Of a DNA stretch of 64,000 nucleotides, positions 17,050 through 26,800 are shown piece after piece; position 1 is the stretch's first letter; each line of letters starts with the position of its first letter. The stretch is from assembly GCA_964509885.1 (NCBI GenBank), contig CAZDZL010000003.1, positions 62,001 to 126,000 on the forward strand, written 5' to 3'. Source of the stretch: Palsa-1447 sp964509885. Its GTDB lineage: Bacteria; Verrucomicrobiota; Verrucomicrobiia; Opitutales; Opitutaceae. The notes under the pieces are model-generated. The model had not been told where the DNA came from. It saw nothing but the letters and a program-made list of their open reading frames with translations, and did no database searches. The position numbers and the translations under genes were made by a program.

Positions 17050-17863
17050 CCCCCCGGAGGCAAAGGCGGCCGCGTCGCCGTCGCCGCAGGACGAGATCCG
17101 CCGGCTGAACGCCCAGCTCGCCCAGGCCACGGACCGCCATGCCGTCGAGATGAATGCCGCGCAGGCCGAGATGGACACGTTCGCCCACTCCATCTCGCAC
17201 GACCTGCGCTCGCCACTGACCGTCATCATCGGGTTCGCCGACCTCCTCGCAAAGAGCCCGGAGGCGGGCCTCAGCGATAGCGGCCGCCCCTACCTCGACA
17301 GGATCACATCCTCGGCCCACGAAATGGCGCGGATGCTTGATGAGATCCTCGCCCTCTCGCGGATGAGCCGGTCCGAGATGCATTTCGTGCGCATAGACCT
17401 CGAGCTCCTCGTGAGGAAGATCGCGAACGACCTCGATGCGCAGAAGGGCGACCGCCGGGTGATCTGGCTGATCGGCCGCCTTCCCACCATCGAGGCCGAC
17501 CCCACCCTGATCCGGCAGGCGATCAGGGGCCTCATGTCAAACGCACTGAAGTTCACGGCATCGAGGGAGGTGGCGCGCATCCAGGTCGGCGCCATGGGCG
17601 ACGACCGGGAAATGTCCTTCTTCGTTCGCGACAACGGCGCCAGCATGGACATCAAGCACCGCGAGCGGATGTTTGGCTCCTTCAAGCGCCCGAATTCCTC
17701 GTCGCACTCGGAGGGGAGCGCCATCGGGCTGACCTTCGTCCAGCGCATCATCCAGCGCCACGGAGGCCGCACCTGGACTGAGACCGTGCCCGACGGCGGA
17801 GCGGTCTTCCATTTCTCACTTCCCGGCCACATAGCAAAGCCGTTCTTCCGCCCGGAAAACTGA
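17042..17863 (+). CDS. Soluble sensor histidine kinase (HisKA / HATPase)
   Basis: The ATG at 17042 gives 273 residues, starting inside the end of the glycosyltransferase gene. A short coiled coil precedes the HisKA helix with the phospho-His in 'TFAHSISHDLRSPLTVIIGF' and a HATPase domain ('LIRQAIRGLMSNALKFT' N-box, 'VRDNGASMD', 'SAIGLTFVQRIIQRHGG'). The usual G1 motif DNGxGxD reads DNGASMD, so one glycine is missing. The layout resembles phytochrome-type C-terminal kinases without the light-sensing part. No membrane span or sensor domain is present. It is followed by a hybrid kinase and a NarL-type regulator with overlapping junctions, suggesting a three-protein relay. Confidence 0.88.
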   Translation: MISPPEAKAAASPSPQDEIRRLNAQLAQATDRHAVEMNAAQAEMDTFAHSISHDLRSPLTVIIGFADLLAKSPEAGLSDSGRPYLDRITSSAHEMARMLDEILALSRMSRSEMHFVRIDLELLVRKIANDLDAQKGDRRVIWLIGRLPTIEADPTLIRQAIRGLMSNALKFTASREVARIQVGAMGDDREMSFFVRDNGASMDIKHRERMFGSFKRPNSSSHSEGSAIGLTFVQRIIQRHGGRTWTETVPDGGAVFHFSLPGHIAKPFFRPEN

Positions 17864-19059
17864 TGAAGATCGACAAAAAGCCGGGAGAGGTCCGCAACAG
17901 CGCCGTCCTGGGGGCGCGCGTCCTAAATCGCATGTCGGCGCCGCAGAGGAATGCCGCACCCAAGTCCCCCGCGGTCCGCATCGTGCTGCTCGAGGACAGC
18001 GAGCCCGACGTGGACCTGATCCGCCAGACGCTTTCCGCCTCCCGCCTCAATTTCTCGGTCGTCACTGTGGACTCCAGGGAGGAGTTCGAGGCCGAGCTCA
18101 CCCGCGGTTCGCCCAACATCATATTGTCGGACTACTGGCTGCCGACCTTCGACGGCAGCATCGCCTTGGAGATCGCCAAGCAGCTCGCGCCCCGCGTGCC
18201 CTTCATCTTTGTGACGGGGGTCCTGGGCGAGGAGGTCGTGATCGAGATGCTGAAGAAGGGCGCGACGGACTACGTGCTGAAGACCCGCCTCACGCGCCTT
18301 GTCCCGGCCATAAACCGCGCGCTGCAGGAGAGGGTGACGATGCACGAACACGACATGGCGCAGGAGAGGCTCAGGCGGTCCCATGACCAGCTGCGCGCGC
18401 TCACCGGCCACCTCCAGTTTGTCAGGGAGGAGGAGAGGACCCGGATCGCGCGCGAGGTGCACGACGAGCTCGGCCAGGCCCTCACCGGCCTGAAGCTCGA
18501 TCTTTCCTGGCTCTCTGGGAGGATTCCCGGCGACCGCACGCTTCAGCGCCGGGCGCGGGCCATGTCCGCCCTCATCGACGCGACCATCCACGCCGTCCGG
18601 CGAATCGCGACGGAGCTAAGGCCGGGGGTGCTGGACAGCCTCGGCCTCGCCGCGGCGATCGAGTGGCAGGCCATCGACTTTCAGGAGCGCACGGGAACGC
18701 GATGCGAGACGACGATCGAGGTCAAGGACGAGATCCTGGACAGGGAATTCAGCACGACGTTCTTCCGCATCTTCCAGGAGACCCTCACGAACATCATTCG
18801 CCATGCAAGGGCCACCCACGTCGAGGTCCGCCTGTCGAAGGTCGATCACGAGCTCGTGCTCACGGTGCATGACAACGGCCGCGGCATCCCAAAGGAAAAG
18901 ATCGCCCACGCGCGGTCCATCGGAATCATCGGCATGAGGGAGCGCGCGGCGGAGGTCGGAGGGAAGGTCACGTTTCTCGCCCCATTTGGCAGGGGCACAA
19001 CGGTCACCATGCGCGCCCCGATGCCCGCAGCCGTGCCGTTGGGGAGCTCCCCGTCATGA
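17863..19059 (+). CDS. Receiver domain fused to HisKA_3 histidine kinase
   Basis: This 398-residue protein starts with a receiver domain (about 40-155); the phospho-accepting Asp is near residue 90 in 'NIILSDYWLPTFDGSIAL', with 'FVTGVLGEE' and 'DYVLKTRLTRL' at the later conserved positions. A linker coiled coil leads to HisKA_3 ('RIAREVHDELGQALTGLKLD') and HATPase ('FFRIFQETLTNIIRHA', 'VHDNGRGIPKE', 'GIIGMRERAAEVGG'). It starts one base into the stop of the preceding kinase (TGATG) and its stop overlaps the next regulator start (ATGA). A likely flow is kinase 17042 to this receiver, then this kinase to the regulator at 19056. Confidence 0.92.
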   Translation: MKIDKKPGEVRNSAVLGARVLNRMSAPQRNAAPKSPAVRIVLLEDSEPDVDLIRQTLSASRLNFSVVTVDSREEFEAELTRGSPNIILSDYWLPTFDGSIALEIAKQLAPRVPFIFVTGVLGEEVVIEMLKKGATDYVLKTRLTRLVPAINRALQERVTMHEHDMAQERLRRSHDQLRALTGHLQFVREEERTRIAREVHDELGQALTGLKLDLSWLSGRIPGDRTLQRRARAMSALIDATIHAVRRIATELRPGVLDSLGLAAAIEWQAIDFQERTGTRCETTIEVKDEILDREFSTTFFRIFQETLTNIIRHARATHVEVRLSKVDHELVLTVHDNGRGIPKEKIAHARSIGIIGMRERAAEVGGKVTFLAPFGRGTTVTMRAPMPAAVPLGSSPS

Positions 19060-19724
19060 GGATCCTGATCGCAGACGACCATGCGGTCGTGCGCCGCGGC
19101 CTGAGGCAGATCCTGGCCGAGGCGTTCAAGCGCTCCGTCTTCGGGGAGGCCACGAACTCCCGGGAGGTGCTGGAATGCGTCTGGAAGGAGCCATGGGACA
19201 TCGTGATCCTGGACCTCACCATGCCGGGCCGTAGCGGCCTGGAGGTCCTGAAGGAGATCAAGCGGGAGCGCCCCAAGCTTCCCGTCCTCATCCTGAGCAT
19301 GCACCCGGAGGACCAGTTCGCGGTGCGCCTGCTCAAGGCCGGCGCGTCGGGCTACATGACCAAGGAGAGCGTGGCCGACGAGCTCGTGGGCGCGGTCAAG
19401 AAGGCCATAGCGGGGGGCCGCTATGTCAGCATAACCCTGGCCGAGAAGCTGGCCTCGCTCATCGCGCACGACGTCCAGGTCGCACCGCACGAGAACCTCT
19501 CCGACCGGGAGTTCCTGATCCTGAGGCTGATCGCCTCGGGCAAGACCGTGAGCATGATCGCGGCCGACCTGCACCTGAGCGTGAAGACCGTGAGCACCTA
19601 CCGCGCGCGGCTGCTCGAGAAGATGGGCATGTCCAACAACTCGGAGCTCGTCCAGTACGCCTTTCAAAACCAGCTCGTGGAGAGCCGGCCCCACGACGTA
19701 CGCCCCCCTCCCGACAAAAAGTAG
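19056..19724 (+). CDS. NarL/FixJ-type response regulator (REC-LuxR HTH)
   Basis: This 222-residue protein has a receiver domain with acidic pocket 'LIADDHAVVRRGL' and acceptor Asp in 'IVILDLTMPGRSGLEVL' (near residue 53), plus 'GASGYMTKESVADELV'. The C-terminal LuxR helix-turn-helix is 'LSDREFLILRLIASGKTVSM' onward with 'HLSVKTVSTYRARLLEKMG'. It is the cognate regulator of the hybrid HisKA_3 kinase before it and sits directly upstream of the export genes, so it may regulate exopolysaccharide synthesis. Confidence 0.93.
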   Translation: MRILIADDHAVVRRGLRQILAEAFKRSVFGEATNSREVLECVWKEPWDIVILDLTMPGRSGLEVLKEIKRERPKLPVLILSMHPEDQFAVRLLKAGASGYMTKESVADELVGAVKKAIAGGRYVSITLAEKLASLIAHDVQVAPHENLSDREFLILRLIASGKTVSMIAADLHLSVKTVSTYRARLLEKMGMSNNSELVQYAFQNQLVESRPHDVRPPPDKK

Positions 19725-19799
19725 GCAAACACCCCAATCCTTCCGGTGGAGCCCTTTGGCGTCCGCCACGTCCAAAAGGGGTTCAACTTCCATCTTCCC

Positions 19800-22640
19800 A
19801 TGCACACCATAAATGAAACAAATGGCGGCCGTCCGCTGCCCGTGCCCTTCGACATGTGGGCCGTCCTCGATCTTTGGACGCGCCGCTGGCGCTGGATTGC
19901 GGTGTGGACGGTGTGCATCGCGATTGCCGGCGCATGCGTCGCAAGCGCCGTGTGGAGCCGCTCGTTCGCCTCGTCCGCCCAGCTGATCCGGTACCAGCCG
20001 TCCGCCGTCGACGATTCCTACCATCCCAGGGAGATCGCCGCCCCCAGCCTCGTCGTGATGCTGCAGGCCCCCGGGTTGCTTGAGGAGGTCGGCTCCCACC
20101 TGCAGCCGCCGGTCACGGCGAAGCAGCTGGCAGCGCACCTCGAGGTCACCCTTGATCGCAACAACGACGTCGTCACGGTCACCGCGACGGGGCACTCCCG
20201 CGAGGAGACCGTCGACACCGTCAACCGGTACTGCGCCGCGGCGATCGCCTACACCCAGACGATCCAGCGCCAGGAGGCCACCGACGTCGGCGACAACATG
20301 AACCGCCAGCTCCTCGAGGTCGAGGGCGAGATAGCGTCCCTGCGCAAGGCGATCCCGGCCGACGCCAGCGCGGCCACCGAGGCCTACCAAGCGCAGGAGG
20401 AATCGGCCGTTCGCGCCCCGAGCGGCCTCTCGCAGCGCATCGAGGCCGCGCGAGAGCAGCTGGACGACCTGCTCACGCGCTACACCGACGCCCATCCCCT
20501 GGTGATCGAGCAGCGCGCGAGGCTTGCCGCACTCGTGGAAGAGCAGCGCCTGTCCCCCGCGACGGCGGCGGGAGCCCCGGCCCCCCGATCCCATGCCGAG
20601 CGGGCGCCGCTCATTTCACCGCTCCTCTATGGGCGGGCCACGCCCGAGGAAGTCGCCACGGGCGAAAGGATCCGCGCCCTGGAGACAAACCGCGCCCTTC
20701 TCATCGAGCGCAAGAGGGCGATCCAGCCCTTCAGGGACAACCCCCCGGGGTATTTTCGCGTCCTCCTGTCTGCGGCGGCCAACCCGACGCAGCTGGTGAG
20801 GTACCGCCTCCAGATGCTTCTCTTCTCGTGCGTGGGCGCCCTCATCGGCCTCATCGGCTCGGCAGCCCTTATTCTCGCCAGCGAGCTCATGGACAACCGC
20901 ATCAAGACCCGCGTCGACGTGCGGCGGGTGACCGGCCTTCCCCTTCTCGCGACCCTCGGCGACCTGAACGCGATGTCCCCCGAGGGCCAGGAGCAGTGGG
21001 CCTTCCGCGCATGGACCGCCCTTCAGAGCAGGCTCAGCACCTCGCCCGGCTGCGGGACTATCTGCGGGATCACCTCCGCCCGGAGCGGCGACGGGCGCTC
21101 CACATGGATAGGCCTGCTGTCGCGCGCCGCCAGGAGCTGCGGCTACCGGGTCCTCACGATCATCGCCCAGCCGGGCCAGAAACCGCACTCCGGACACGCC
21201 CTTCCCGGCATGCGGCCGCCGTCGGACGGCGCGCGGAGCCTCCCCGCCGAGTCCGGCGACCTGGCGCCGCCCGGCCAGATCGCCGCGCAGCTGACGAGGG
21301 AGGACTGCCCCCCCGTTGTCAGCATGCCCCTGCCCTCGGGGATCTGGAACCTCGAGCGCCGCAAGCAGTGGCGGTCGGCCCTGGAGTCCTGGCGGGAGAT
21401 CGACCATCTCGTGATCCTCGTGGAGCTGCCTCCCGCCTTCGTCGCCGAGTCGGTGCTTCTCGCGGAGAACATCCCCAACCTGATCTGGCTCGTCAACGAC
21501 AGCCGCACGGACGCCACGGAGACGCTGGTCGACCTGGAGACGCTGCGCCACGCGGGCTGCAACATCGTGGGCGCGGTCTTCAACAGGGAGCCGGCGGCGC
21601 CGATGAGCGGCCGGTTCAGCCGATGGATCGGCAGCGGTGCCCTCCTGCTGCTGCTCGGGCTGCTCCTGGCCCCGCCCGCGGCGAATGCGGGCGTCGAGAC
21701 GGCCCCGACCGGCGATGCGGACCCCGCGTTCTCCGCACCAAGCCGCGCGCCGCGCGCGGACTGGCAGCAGCACCTGACCCTGGGGCCGGGCGACGTGCTC
21801 AGCTTCCACCTGTACGGCTCGCCGCTGCTCACGTCCGAGGGCGTGCCGATCGGCCCCGACGGGACCGTCTCGTACCTCGAGGCCGAGAACATCGCCGCCG
21901 CGGGCCTGACCGTCGACGAGCTCCGGGACCGGATCAACGCGGAGCTCGGCAGGTATCGCCGCGCGCCGCGGGCGTACATCACGCCCGTGTCCTACGCCAG
22001 CAAGAGATACTACATGATGGGCACCGTCGTGCAGAAGGGCGTCTTCCCCCTGGACCGCTCGATCACCGTCATAGAGGCGGTCGCCCGGGCGCGCGGCTTC
22101 GAGACCGGCGTCTCCGACGGGGACACCGTCGACGCGACCGACTTCTCCCGGAGCTTCCTCTCGCGCGGCGGCCGCCGGGTCCCCGTGGATTTCGAGCGCC
22201 TGTTCATGCACGGCGACCTGTCCCAGAACGTCGCCCTCGAGCCGAACGACTACCTGTATTTCCCGGCATCCTCGTCAGGGCAGATCTTCGTCCTCGGCGA
22301 GGTGGGCCTGCCGGGCCCCGTGGCATATGATCCCGGCGTGAGCGCCCTCTCCGCCATCGTGTCGAGGGGCGGGTTCACGGAGAAGGCGTGGAAGGCACAC
22401 GTGCTCGTCGTGCGCGGATCCCTGGATCACCCCGTCGCATTCAAGGTGGACATCGACGGGGCCCTGACCGGGAACGCGCCGAACCTGGCGTTGCAGCCGG
22501 GCGACCTGGTCTACGTGTCAGACCGGCCCTGGAACAAGGCTGAGGAACTCCTCGACCATGCCGCCACGGCATTCGTGGAGTCGGCCGTCGTCACATGGAC
22601 CGGAATCAACGTGGGGCCCAACATCTTCTCGAAGCCGTAG
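19800..22640 (+). CDS. Wzz-type chain-length protein fused to degenerate P-loop domain and OPX export domain
   Basis: This is a single 946-residue frame. Residues about 29-50 and 339-361 are the two membrane spans around a Wzz-like periplasmic coiled region (polysaccharide co-polymerase). Next is a cytoplasmic P-loop-like region whose Walker A reads 'SGDGRST' (near 428; the essential Lys is Arg) and whose A' strand 'VLTIIAQPG' lacks the acidic residue, so BY-kinase activity is unlikely. A very hydrophobic segment (about 611-631, 'GALLLLLGLLLAPPAANA') looks like a signal peptide. Then come an OPX/Wza-type domain ('LTLGPGDVLSFHLYG') and SLBB-like repeats. An internal ATG at 21603 with an upstream AGGGAG could also make the OPX part alone. 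GTG at 19746 is an alternative start for the whole protein. Confidence 0.85.
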   Translation: MHTINETNGGRPLPVPFDMWAVLDLWTRRWRWIAVWTVCIAIAGACVASAVWSRSFASSAQLIRYQPSAVDDSYHPREIAAPSLVVMLQAPGLLEEVGSHLQPPVTAKQLAAHLEVTLDRNNDVVTVTATGHSREETVDTVNRYCAAAIAYTQTIQRQEATDVGDNMNRQLLEVEGEIASLRKAIPADASAATEAYQAQEESAVRAPSGLSQRIEAAREQLDDLLTRYTDAHPLVIEQRARLAALVEEQRLSPATAAGAPAPRSHAERAPLISPLLYGRATPEEVATGERIRALETNRALLIERKRAIQPFRDNPPGYFRVLLSAAANPTQLVRYRLQMLLFSCVGALIGLIGSAALILASELMDNRIKTRVDVRRVTGLPLLATLGDLNAMSPEGQEQWAFRAWTALQSRLSTSPGCGTICGITSARSGDGRSTWIGLLSRAARSCGYRVLTIIAQPGQKPHSGHALPGMRPPSDGARSLPAESGDLAPPGQIAAQLTREDCPPVVSMPLPSGIWNLERRKQWRSALESWREIDHLVILVELPPAFVAESVLLAENIPNLIWLVNDSRTDATETLVDLETLRHAGCNIVGAVFNREPAAPMSGRFSRWIGSGALLLLLGLLLAPPAANAGVETAPTGDADPAFSAPSRAPRADWQQHLTLGPGDVLSFHLYGSPLLTSEGVPIGPDGTVSYLEAENIAAAGLTVDELRDRINAELGRYRRAPRAYITPVSYASKRYYMMGTVVQKGVFPLDRSITVIEAVARARGFETGVSDGDTVDATDFSRSFLSRGGRRVPVDFERLFMHGDLSQNVALEPNDYLYFPASSSGQIFVLGEVGLPGPVAYDPGVSALSAIVSRGGFTEKAWKAHVLVVRGSLDHPVAFKVDIDGALTGNAPNLALQPGDLVYVSDRPWNKAEELLDHAATAFVESAVVTWTGINVGPNIFSKP

Positions 22641-22642
22641 CC

Positions 22643-23719
22643 ATGACGCCATCGATTCGGCGGTCGTCACTGGCCCTCCTCGCCGCGGGCACAGCTCTAC
22701 TCTCAGGCTGCGGAAGCACTCCCCTGCCCGTCGCAAGGCAGGGCATCCCGGCGCCGGTGAGCGCCGAGCTGACCGCGCTTCCGGAGCAGCCCCTGGATCC
22801 GGTGCTGCTGCAGCCGCCCGCAACGGTATATCGTCTCGGTCCCGGCGACGTGCTGGAGATCGAGGTGATGGGCGACCTCGTCACCCGCACGGCCGTGACC
22901 GTGGGACCGGATGGCAAGATCTACTACGACATCCTGCCCGGCATCGATGTGTGGGGGCTGACGCTGCCGGAGGCCCGCGACCTCATCGGGAACGGGCTGA
23001 AGAAATACATACGCGAGAAGCCGGCCGTCACCGTCGCCCTGCGAACGGCCGTGAGCCAGCGGGTGTGGGTTCTCGGCCGGCTCAACAGCCCGGGCGTTTA
23101 CGCGCTCGGCCAGCCCACCTCGCTCCTCGACGCCGTCGCCGAGTCCGGCGGCCTCCAGGTCAACACGCCGGCGGGGGGCGCGTACTCGGAGTCCGCGGAC
23201 CTGTCCCGCAGCTTCCTCGTCCGCGGCGGCCACCTCGTCCCCGTCGACTTCCAGAAACTGCTGCGCGACGGCGACCTCTCCCAGAACGTCTACCTCCAGC
23301 CCGACGACTTCATCTTTGTCCCCTCGCTGCGCAGCGCGCAGGTCCACGTCCTCGGTGCCGTGCTTCAGCCGCGCTCCGAGCGCATGTCCGGGTACCTGAC
23401 CGTCGTCCAGGCGATCGCGCTCGCCGGTGGAACCGTGCCCGACGCATGCCTTCGGAATGTCGCCATCCTTCGCGGCTCGCTCGCACAGCCGCAGATCGCG
23501 ATCGTGGAGGTGAACAAGGTCCTCAGGGGCAAGGCGCCCGACGTGCGGCTGGAGCCCGGCGACATCGTCTACGTCCCCTACACGCCCGAGCGGGTGCTCC
23601 TTCGCTACGTGAACCTCATCCTCGACACCTTTGTCCGCACGGTCGGGGTGAATGAGGGGGCCTACACGATTGACAGCAAGGCCCGGCCCCTGACGGTCGG
23701 CGTGAACCTCTCGCCTTAG
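22643..23719 (+). CDS. Outer-membrane polysaccharide export lipoprotein (Wza/OPX type)
   Basis: The ATG at 22643 gives 358 residues with a lipoprotein signal peptide; the lipid-modified Cys would be Cys23 in 'LLSGCGS'. The Poly_export domain opens 'YRLGPGDVLEIEVMGDLV', followed by two SLBB-type repeats ('VWVLGRLNSPGVYALGQ', 'VHVLGAVLQPRSERMSGYLT'). It is a paralogue of the OPX half of the preceding fused protein: both contain an 'SRSFL-RGG-VPVDF' block followed by 'GDLSQNV'. It would form or line the export channel across the outer membrane. It starts 2 bp after the fusion's stop. Confidence 0.92.
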   Translation: MTPSIRRSSLALLAAGTALLSGCGSTPLPVARQGIPAPVSAELTALPEQPLDPVLLQPPATVYRLGPGDVLEIEVMGDLVTRTAVTVGPDGKIYYDILPGIDVWGLTLPEARDLIGNGLKKYIREKPAVTVALRTAVSQRVWVLGRLNSPGVYALGQPTSLLDAVAESGGLQVNTPAGGAYSESADLSRSFLVRGGHLVPVDFQKLLRDGDLSQNVYLQPDDFIFVPSLRSAQVHVLGAVLQPRSERMSGYLTVVQAIALAGGTVPDACLRNVAILRGSLAQPQIAIVEVNKVLRGKAPDVRLEPGDIVYVPYTPERVLLRYVNLILDTFVRTVGVNEGAYTIDSKARPLTVGVNLSP

Positions 23720-23899
23720 CGGCGGCACTCGCATTCCCGGGACGTCCCCGCGGGCCGCGCCGCGGGGCCCTGCCCCGTGTAAGACAAACACCGACACGCC
23801 CGGGGCGCACCCACCTACGCGGGGCAACCCCACCATCTGACGCGCTAATCAGACCAGCACGGATACTTATGCGCTCGGCGACCCGCTATTCTAGCGGGC
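23720..23899. other. Spacer with strong hairpin upstream of first GH9 gene
   Basis: The 180-bp spacer has a GC hairpin at 23746-23767 (8-bp stem, 6-nt loop) without a following T-run, so a Rho-independent terminator is doubtful. GGGGCAACCCC at 23821-23831 is another GGGG/CCCC inverted repeat. A short hairpin (CCCGCTA...TAGCGGG) lies at 23882-23898 right against the GTG start. Confidence 0.35.
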
Positions 23900-26800
23900 G
23901 TGAGAAGCCCAACAGCAACCCTGCGAGCCGCCCTGTCCGTGTCCTGCGCGGCCGCAGCCTTCGCCCTCACCACCCACCCCAGCGCCGCGCTGCCGTCCGT
24001 ATCCGTCGCCGCCACCGTTCCGGTCGCCGCCGTGGACGGCTCGGCAACCGGCCTCGTCACGTTCACCCGCACGGGCGACACGACGAGCTCCCTCAACGTC
24101 AACTTCGCCCTTGGGGGCACGGCGGTGAAATGGATGGACTACTACCGCCTGCCCCAGGGCGACATGCCGACCTCGCTGGCGATCCCTGCCGGGGCGTCCG
24201 CCGCCACCCTGCCGATAACGGCCAAGGGCAACTGCACCGGCGCCAACCCGGAGACGGCCATCTTCACCGTATCGCCGGATTCATCGTACGCCTTGGGGTC
24301 GGCCAGCACCGCCACGGTCACGATCGTCGCCGCCGCCCCCTCGTTCGCGACGGTGACGGTGGCGGCGACCGTCCCGACGACGGCCATTGGCGGCTCGTCG
24401 GCCGCCCTCCTCACCTTCACCCGCACGGGCAACACGGCAGGCGCCCTGACCGTCAACTTCGCCCTCGGGGGCACGGCGGTGAAATGGATGGACTACTACC
24501 GCCTGCCCCAGGGCGACATGCCGACCTCGGTGACGATCCCGGCCGGGGCATCCTCCTGCACGCTGCCGATCACCGCGAAGGGCAACATCACCGGGGCCAG
24601 CCCGGAGACAGCCGTCTTCTCCCTCATGGCGGACCCCGCGTACTTGGTCGGCGCGGCCGGCACGGCCTCGATCAGCATTGTTGCCGCCGGCTCCCTGCCG
24701 GCAGCCCCCGCGGCCCCCGTCCCCTCCCCGGCAAGCCCCGGGGGCCCTGTGCCCCCGACGACCACGCCCGTCGGGACCGTCTTCGGCTCGGGCCCCGCGG
24801 TCAGCGAGATGGACGCCGCCAACCTGATCGCGCCACCGGTCGGCGACAGCGCGCTGCGCGCGATCACGCCCACGATGCTCGAGCTCCGGCAGATCAGCAC
24901 AAAGGCGCCCGATCCCGCCAAGGTCACCAGCTGGAACCTCGTCAACGCGAGCAACCAGTTCGCGGCGCCCTCCGCGGGCGCGCTCACGGTGACGGTGGAC
25001 GGCCAGCCGGTCGCGGTTTCCTCCGTCGGATTCAGGCGCCGCGTGTCCTACGCCTCGCTCAACACCTACGACCTGAGGATAGACAACGCCCTCTACCTGA
25101 AGCTCGCGGCGCCCGTCGCCGACGGCGCCGCCGTCGTGGTCACGAACCCGGACGGGACGATCTGGCCGGCCACCACGCCGTTCTCGCTCACGGTGAACCC
25201 GCTGCGCTACAGCCCGGCCATCCACGTGAACCAGGAGGGCTACGTGCCGTCCCTCCCGAAGAAGGCGATGGTGGGCTACTACCTCGGCGACATGGGCGAG
25301 CTGCCCGTCACGGCCTCTAGCTTCAACATCATCGACGTGGACACCAACGCCGTGGTGTTCCAGGGCGCGCTCACCCAGCGCCCGGACGTCGGGTACCAGA
25401 CGAACCCGCTCCCCTACCAGCAGGTCTTCGTCGCCGACTTCAGCGCCTTCACCACCCCCGGCGAATACCGGATCCAGGTCCAGGGCATGGGCGCCTCGCT
25501 TCCCTTCCTGATCAACGACGGGATAGCGATGGCGTGGGCCCGCACCTACGCGCTCGGCATGTACGAGCAGCGCAGCGGGACCGCCGTGGGCCTCCCATAC
25601 TCGCGCTTTGCGCACACGGCGGACCACACCGCCCCGGCCTCCGTTCCCTTCCCTGACACGGGCGCGGCGTTCGCCTTCACCTGGAGCTGCATCAAGAGCT
25701 ACACCTCGCAGGCCACCCAGAGCAGCCCGCCCATGCAGTCGCCGCAGACCGCGCCGGCCCTCTCCGGCAACGCCACGTCGCTCTATCCCTTCGTCAACAC
25801 GGGCACCGTCGACGTCTCCGGGGGGCACTGGGACGCCGGAGACTACAGCAAGTACACGGCGAACAGCGCCCAGCTCGTCCACGAGCTCATCTTCACCGTC
25901 GACAACATCCCGGGCGTCGCGGCCATGGACAACCTGGGCATACCCGAGAGCGGCGACGGCATCCCCGACACCCTGCAGGAGGCGAAGGTGGAGGCCGACT
26001 TCCTGCTGAAGATGCAGGACGCCGACGGCGGCTTCTACTTCCTGGTCTATCCCCTCAGCGAGGAATACGAGAACTCGCTTCCCCAGAACGGCCAGGCTCA
26101 GGCCGTCTGGCCCAAGAACACCTCGGTGAGCGCGGCCGCCACGGCCGCGCTGGCCGAAGCGGGATCCTCCCCCGCGATGAGGCAGTACTACCCCGCCCAG
26201 GCCTCCGCCTACCTCGCCTCGGCCCAGAAGGGCTGGGCCTTCCTGCAGGCGGCCACGGCCAAGTACGGCGCCTCCCGCTACCAGAAGCTGACATTCTACT
26301 CCGATGACTGGCAGGACAAGGACGAGTACGCGTGGGCGGCCTCGGCCCTTTTTGCCGCCACGGGGAACGCCGCCTACCAGGCCCAGCTCTTCAGCGTGTT
26401 CCCCAACCCGGCCGACCCGGCGACATTCCGCTGGGGCTGGTGGTCCATGGCCGAGGGCTGGGGAAACGCGATCCGGGACTACGCCTTCGCGGCCCTGAGC
26501 AGGCGCCTTCCCGCCTCGGCCCTCAACGCCCCGTACCTTGCCCTGTGCCAGGCCCAGGTCGTGGCCGCCGGCAACAACGTGGTCAACTGGTCGGCGGGCA
26601 ACGCCTACGGCACCCCGTTCCCCCCGGCCACGAAGGCCGTCATGGGGGGAGGCTGGTACTTCTCGCTCGACCAGGCGTCGGACGCGGCCGTGGCCTACCT
26701 CGTGAGCCCCAACCCGGCCCTCCTCGACGCCCTCGTCGGGGCCCTCAACTACGAGGGCGGCACCAACCCGGTGAACGTCATGTACCTCACCGGGCTCGGC

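Noticed and set aside
21060..21200. Active BY-type tyrosine kinase domain in the Wzz/OPX fusion
   Set aside because: Walker A lacks the essential lysine (GDGRST), the A' motif lacks its acidic residue, and there is no tyrosine-rich tail.
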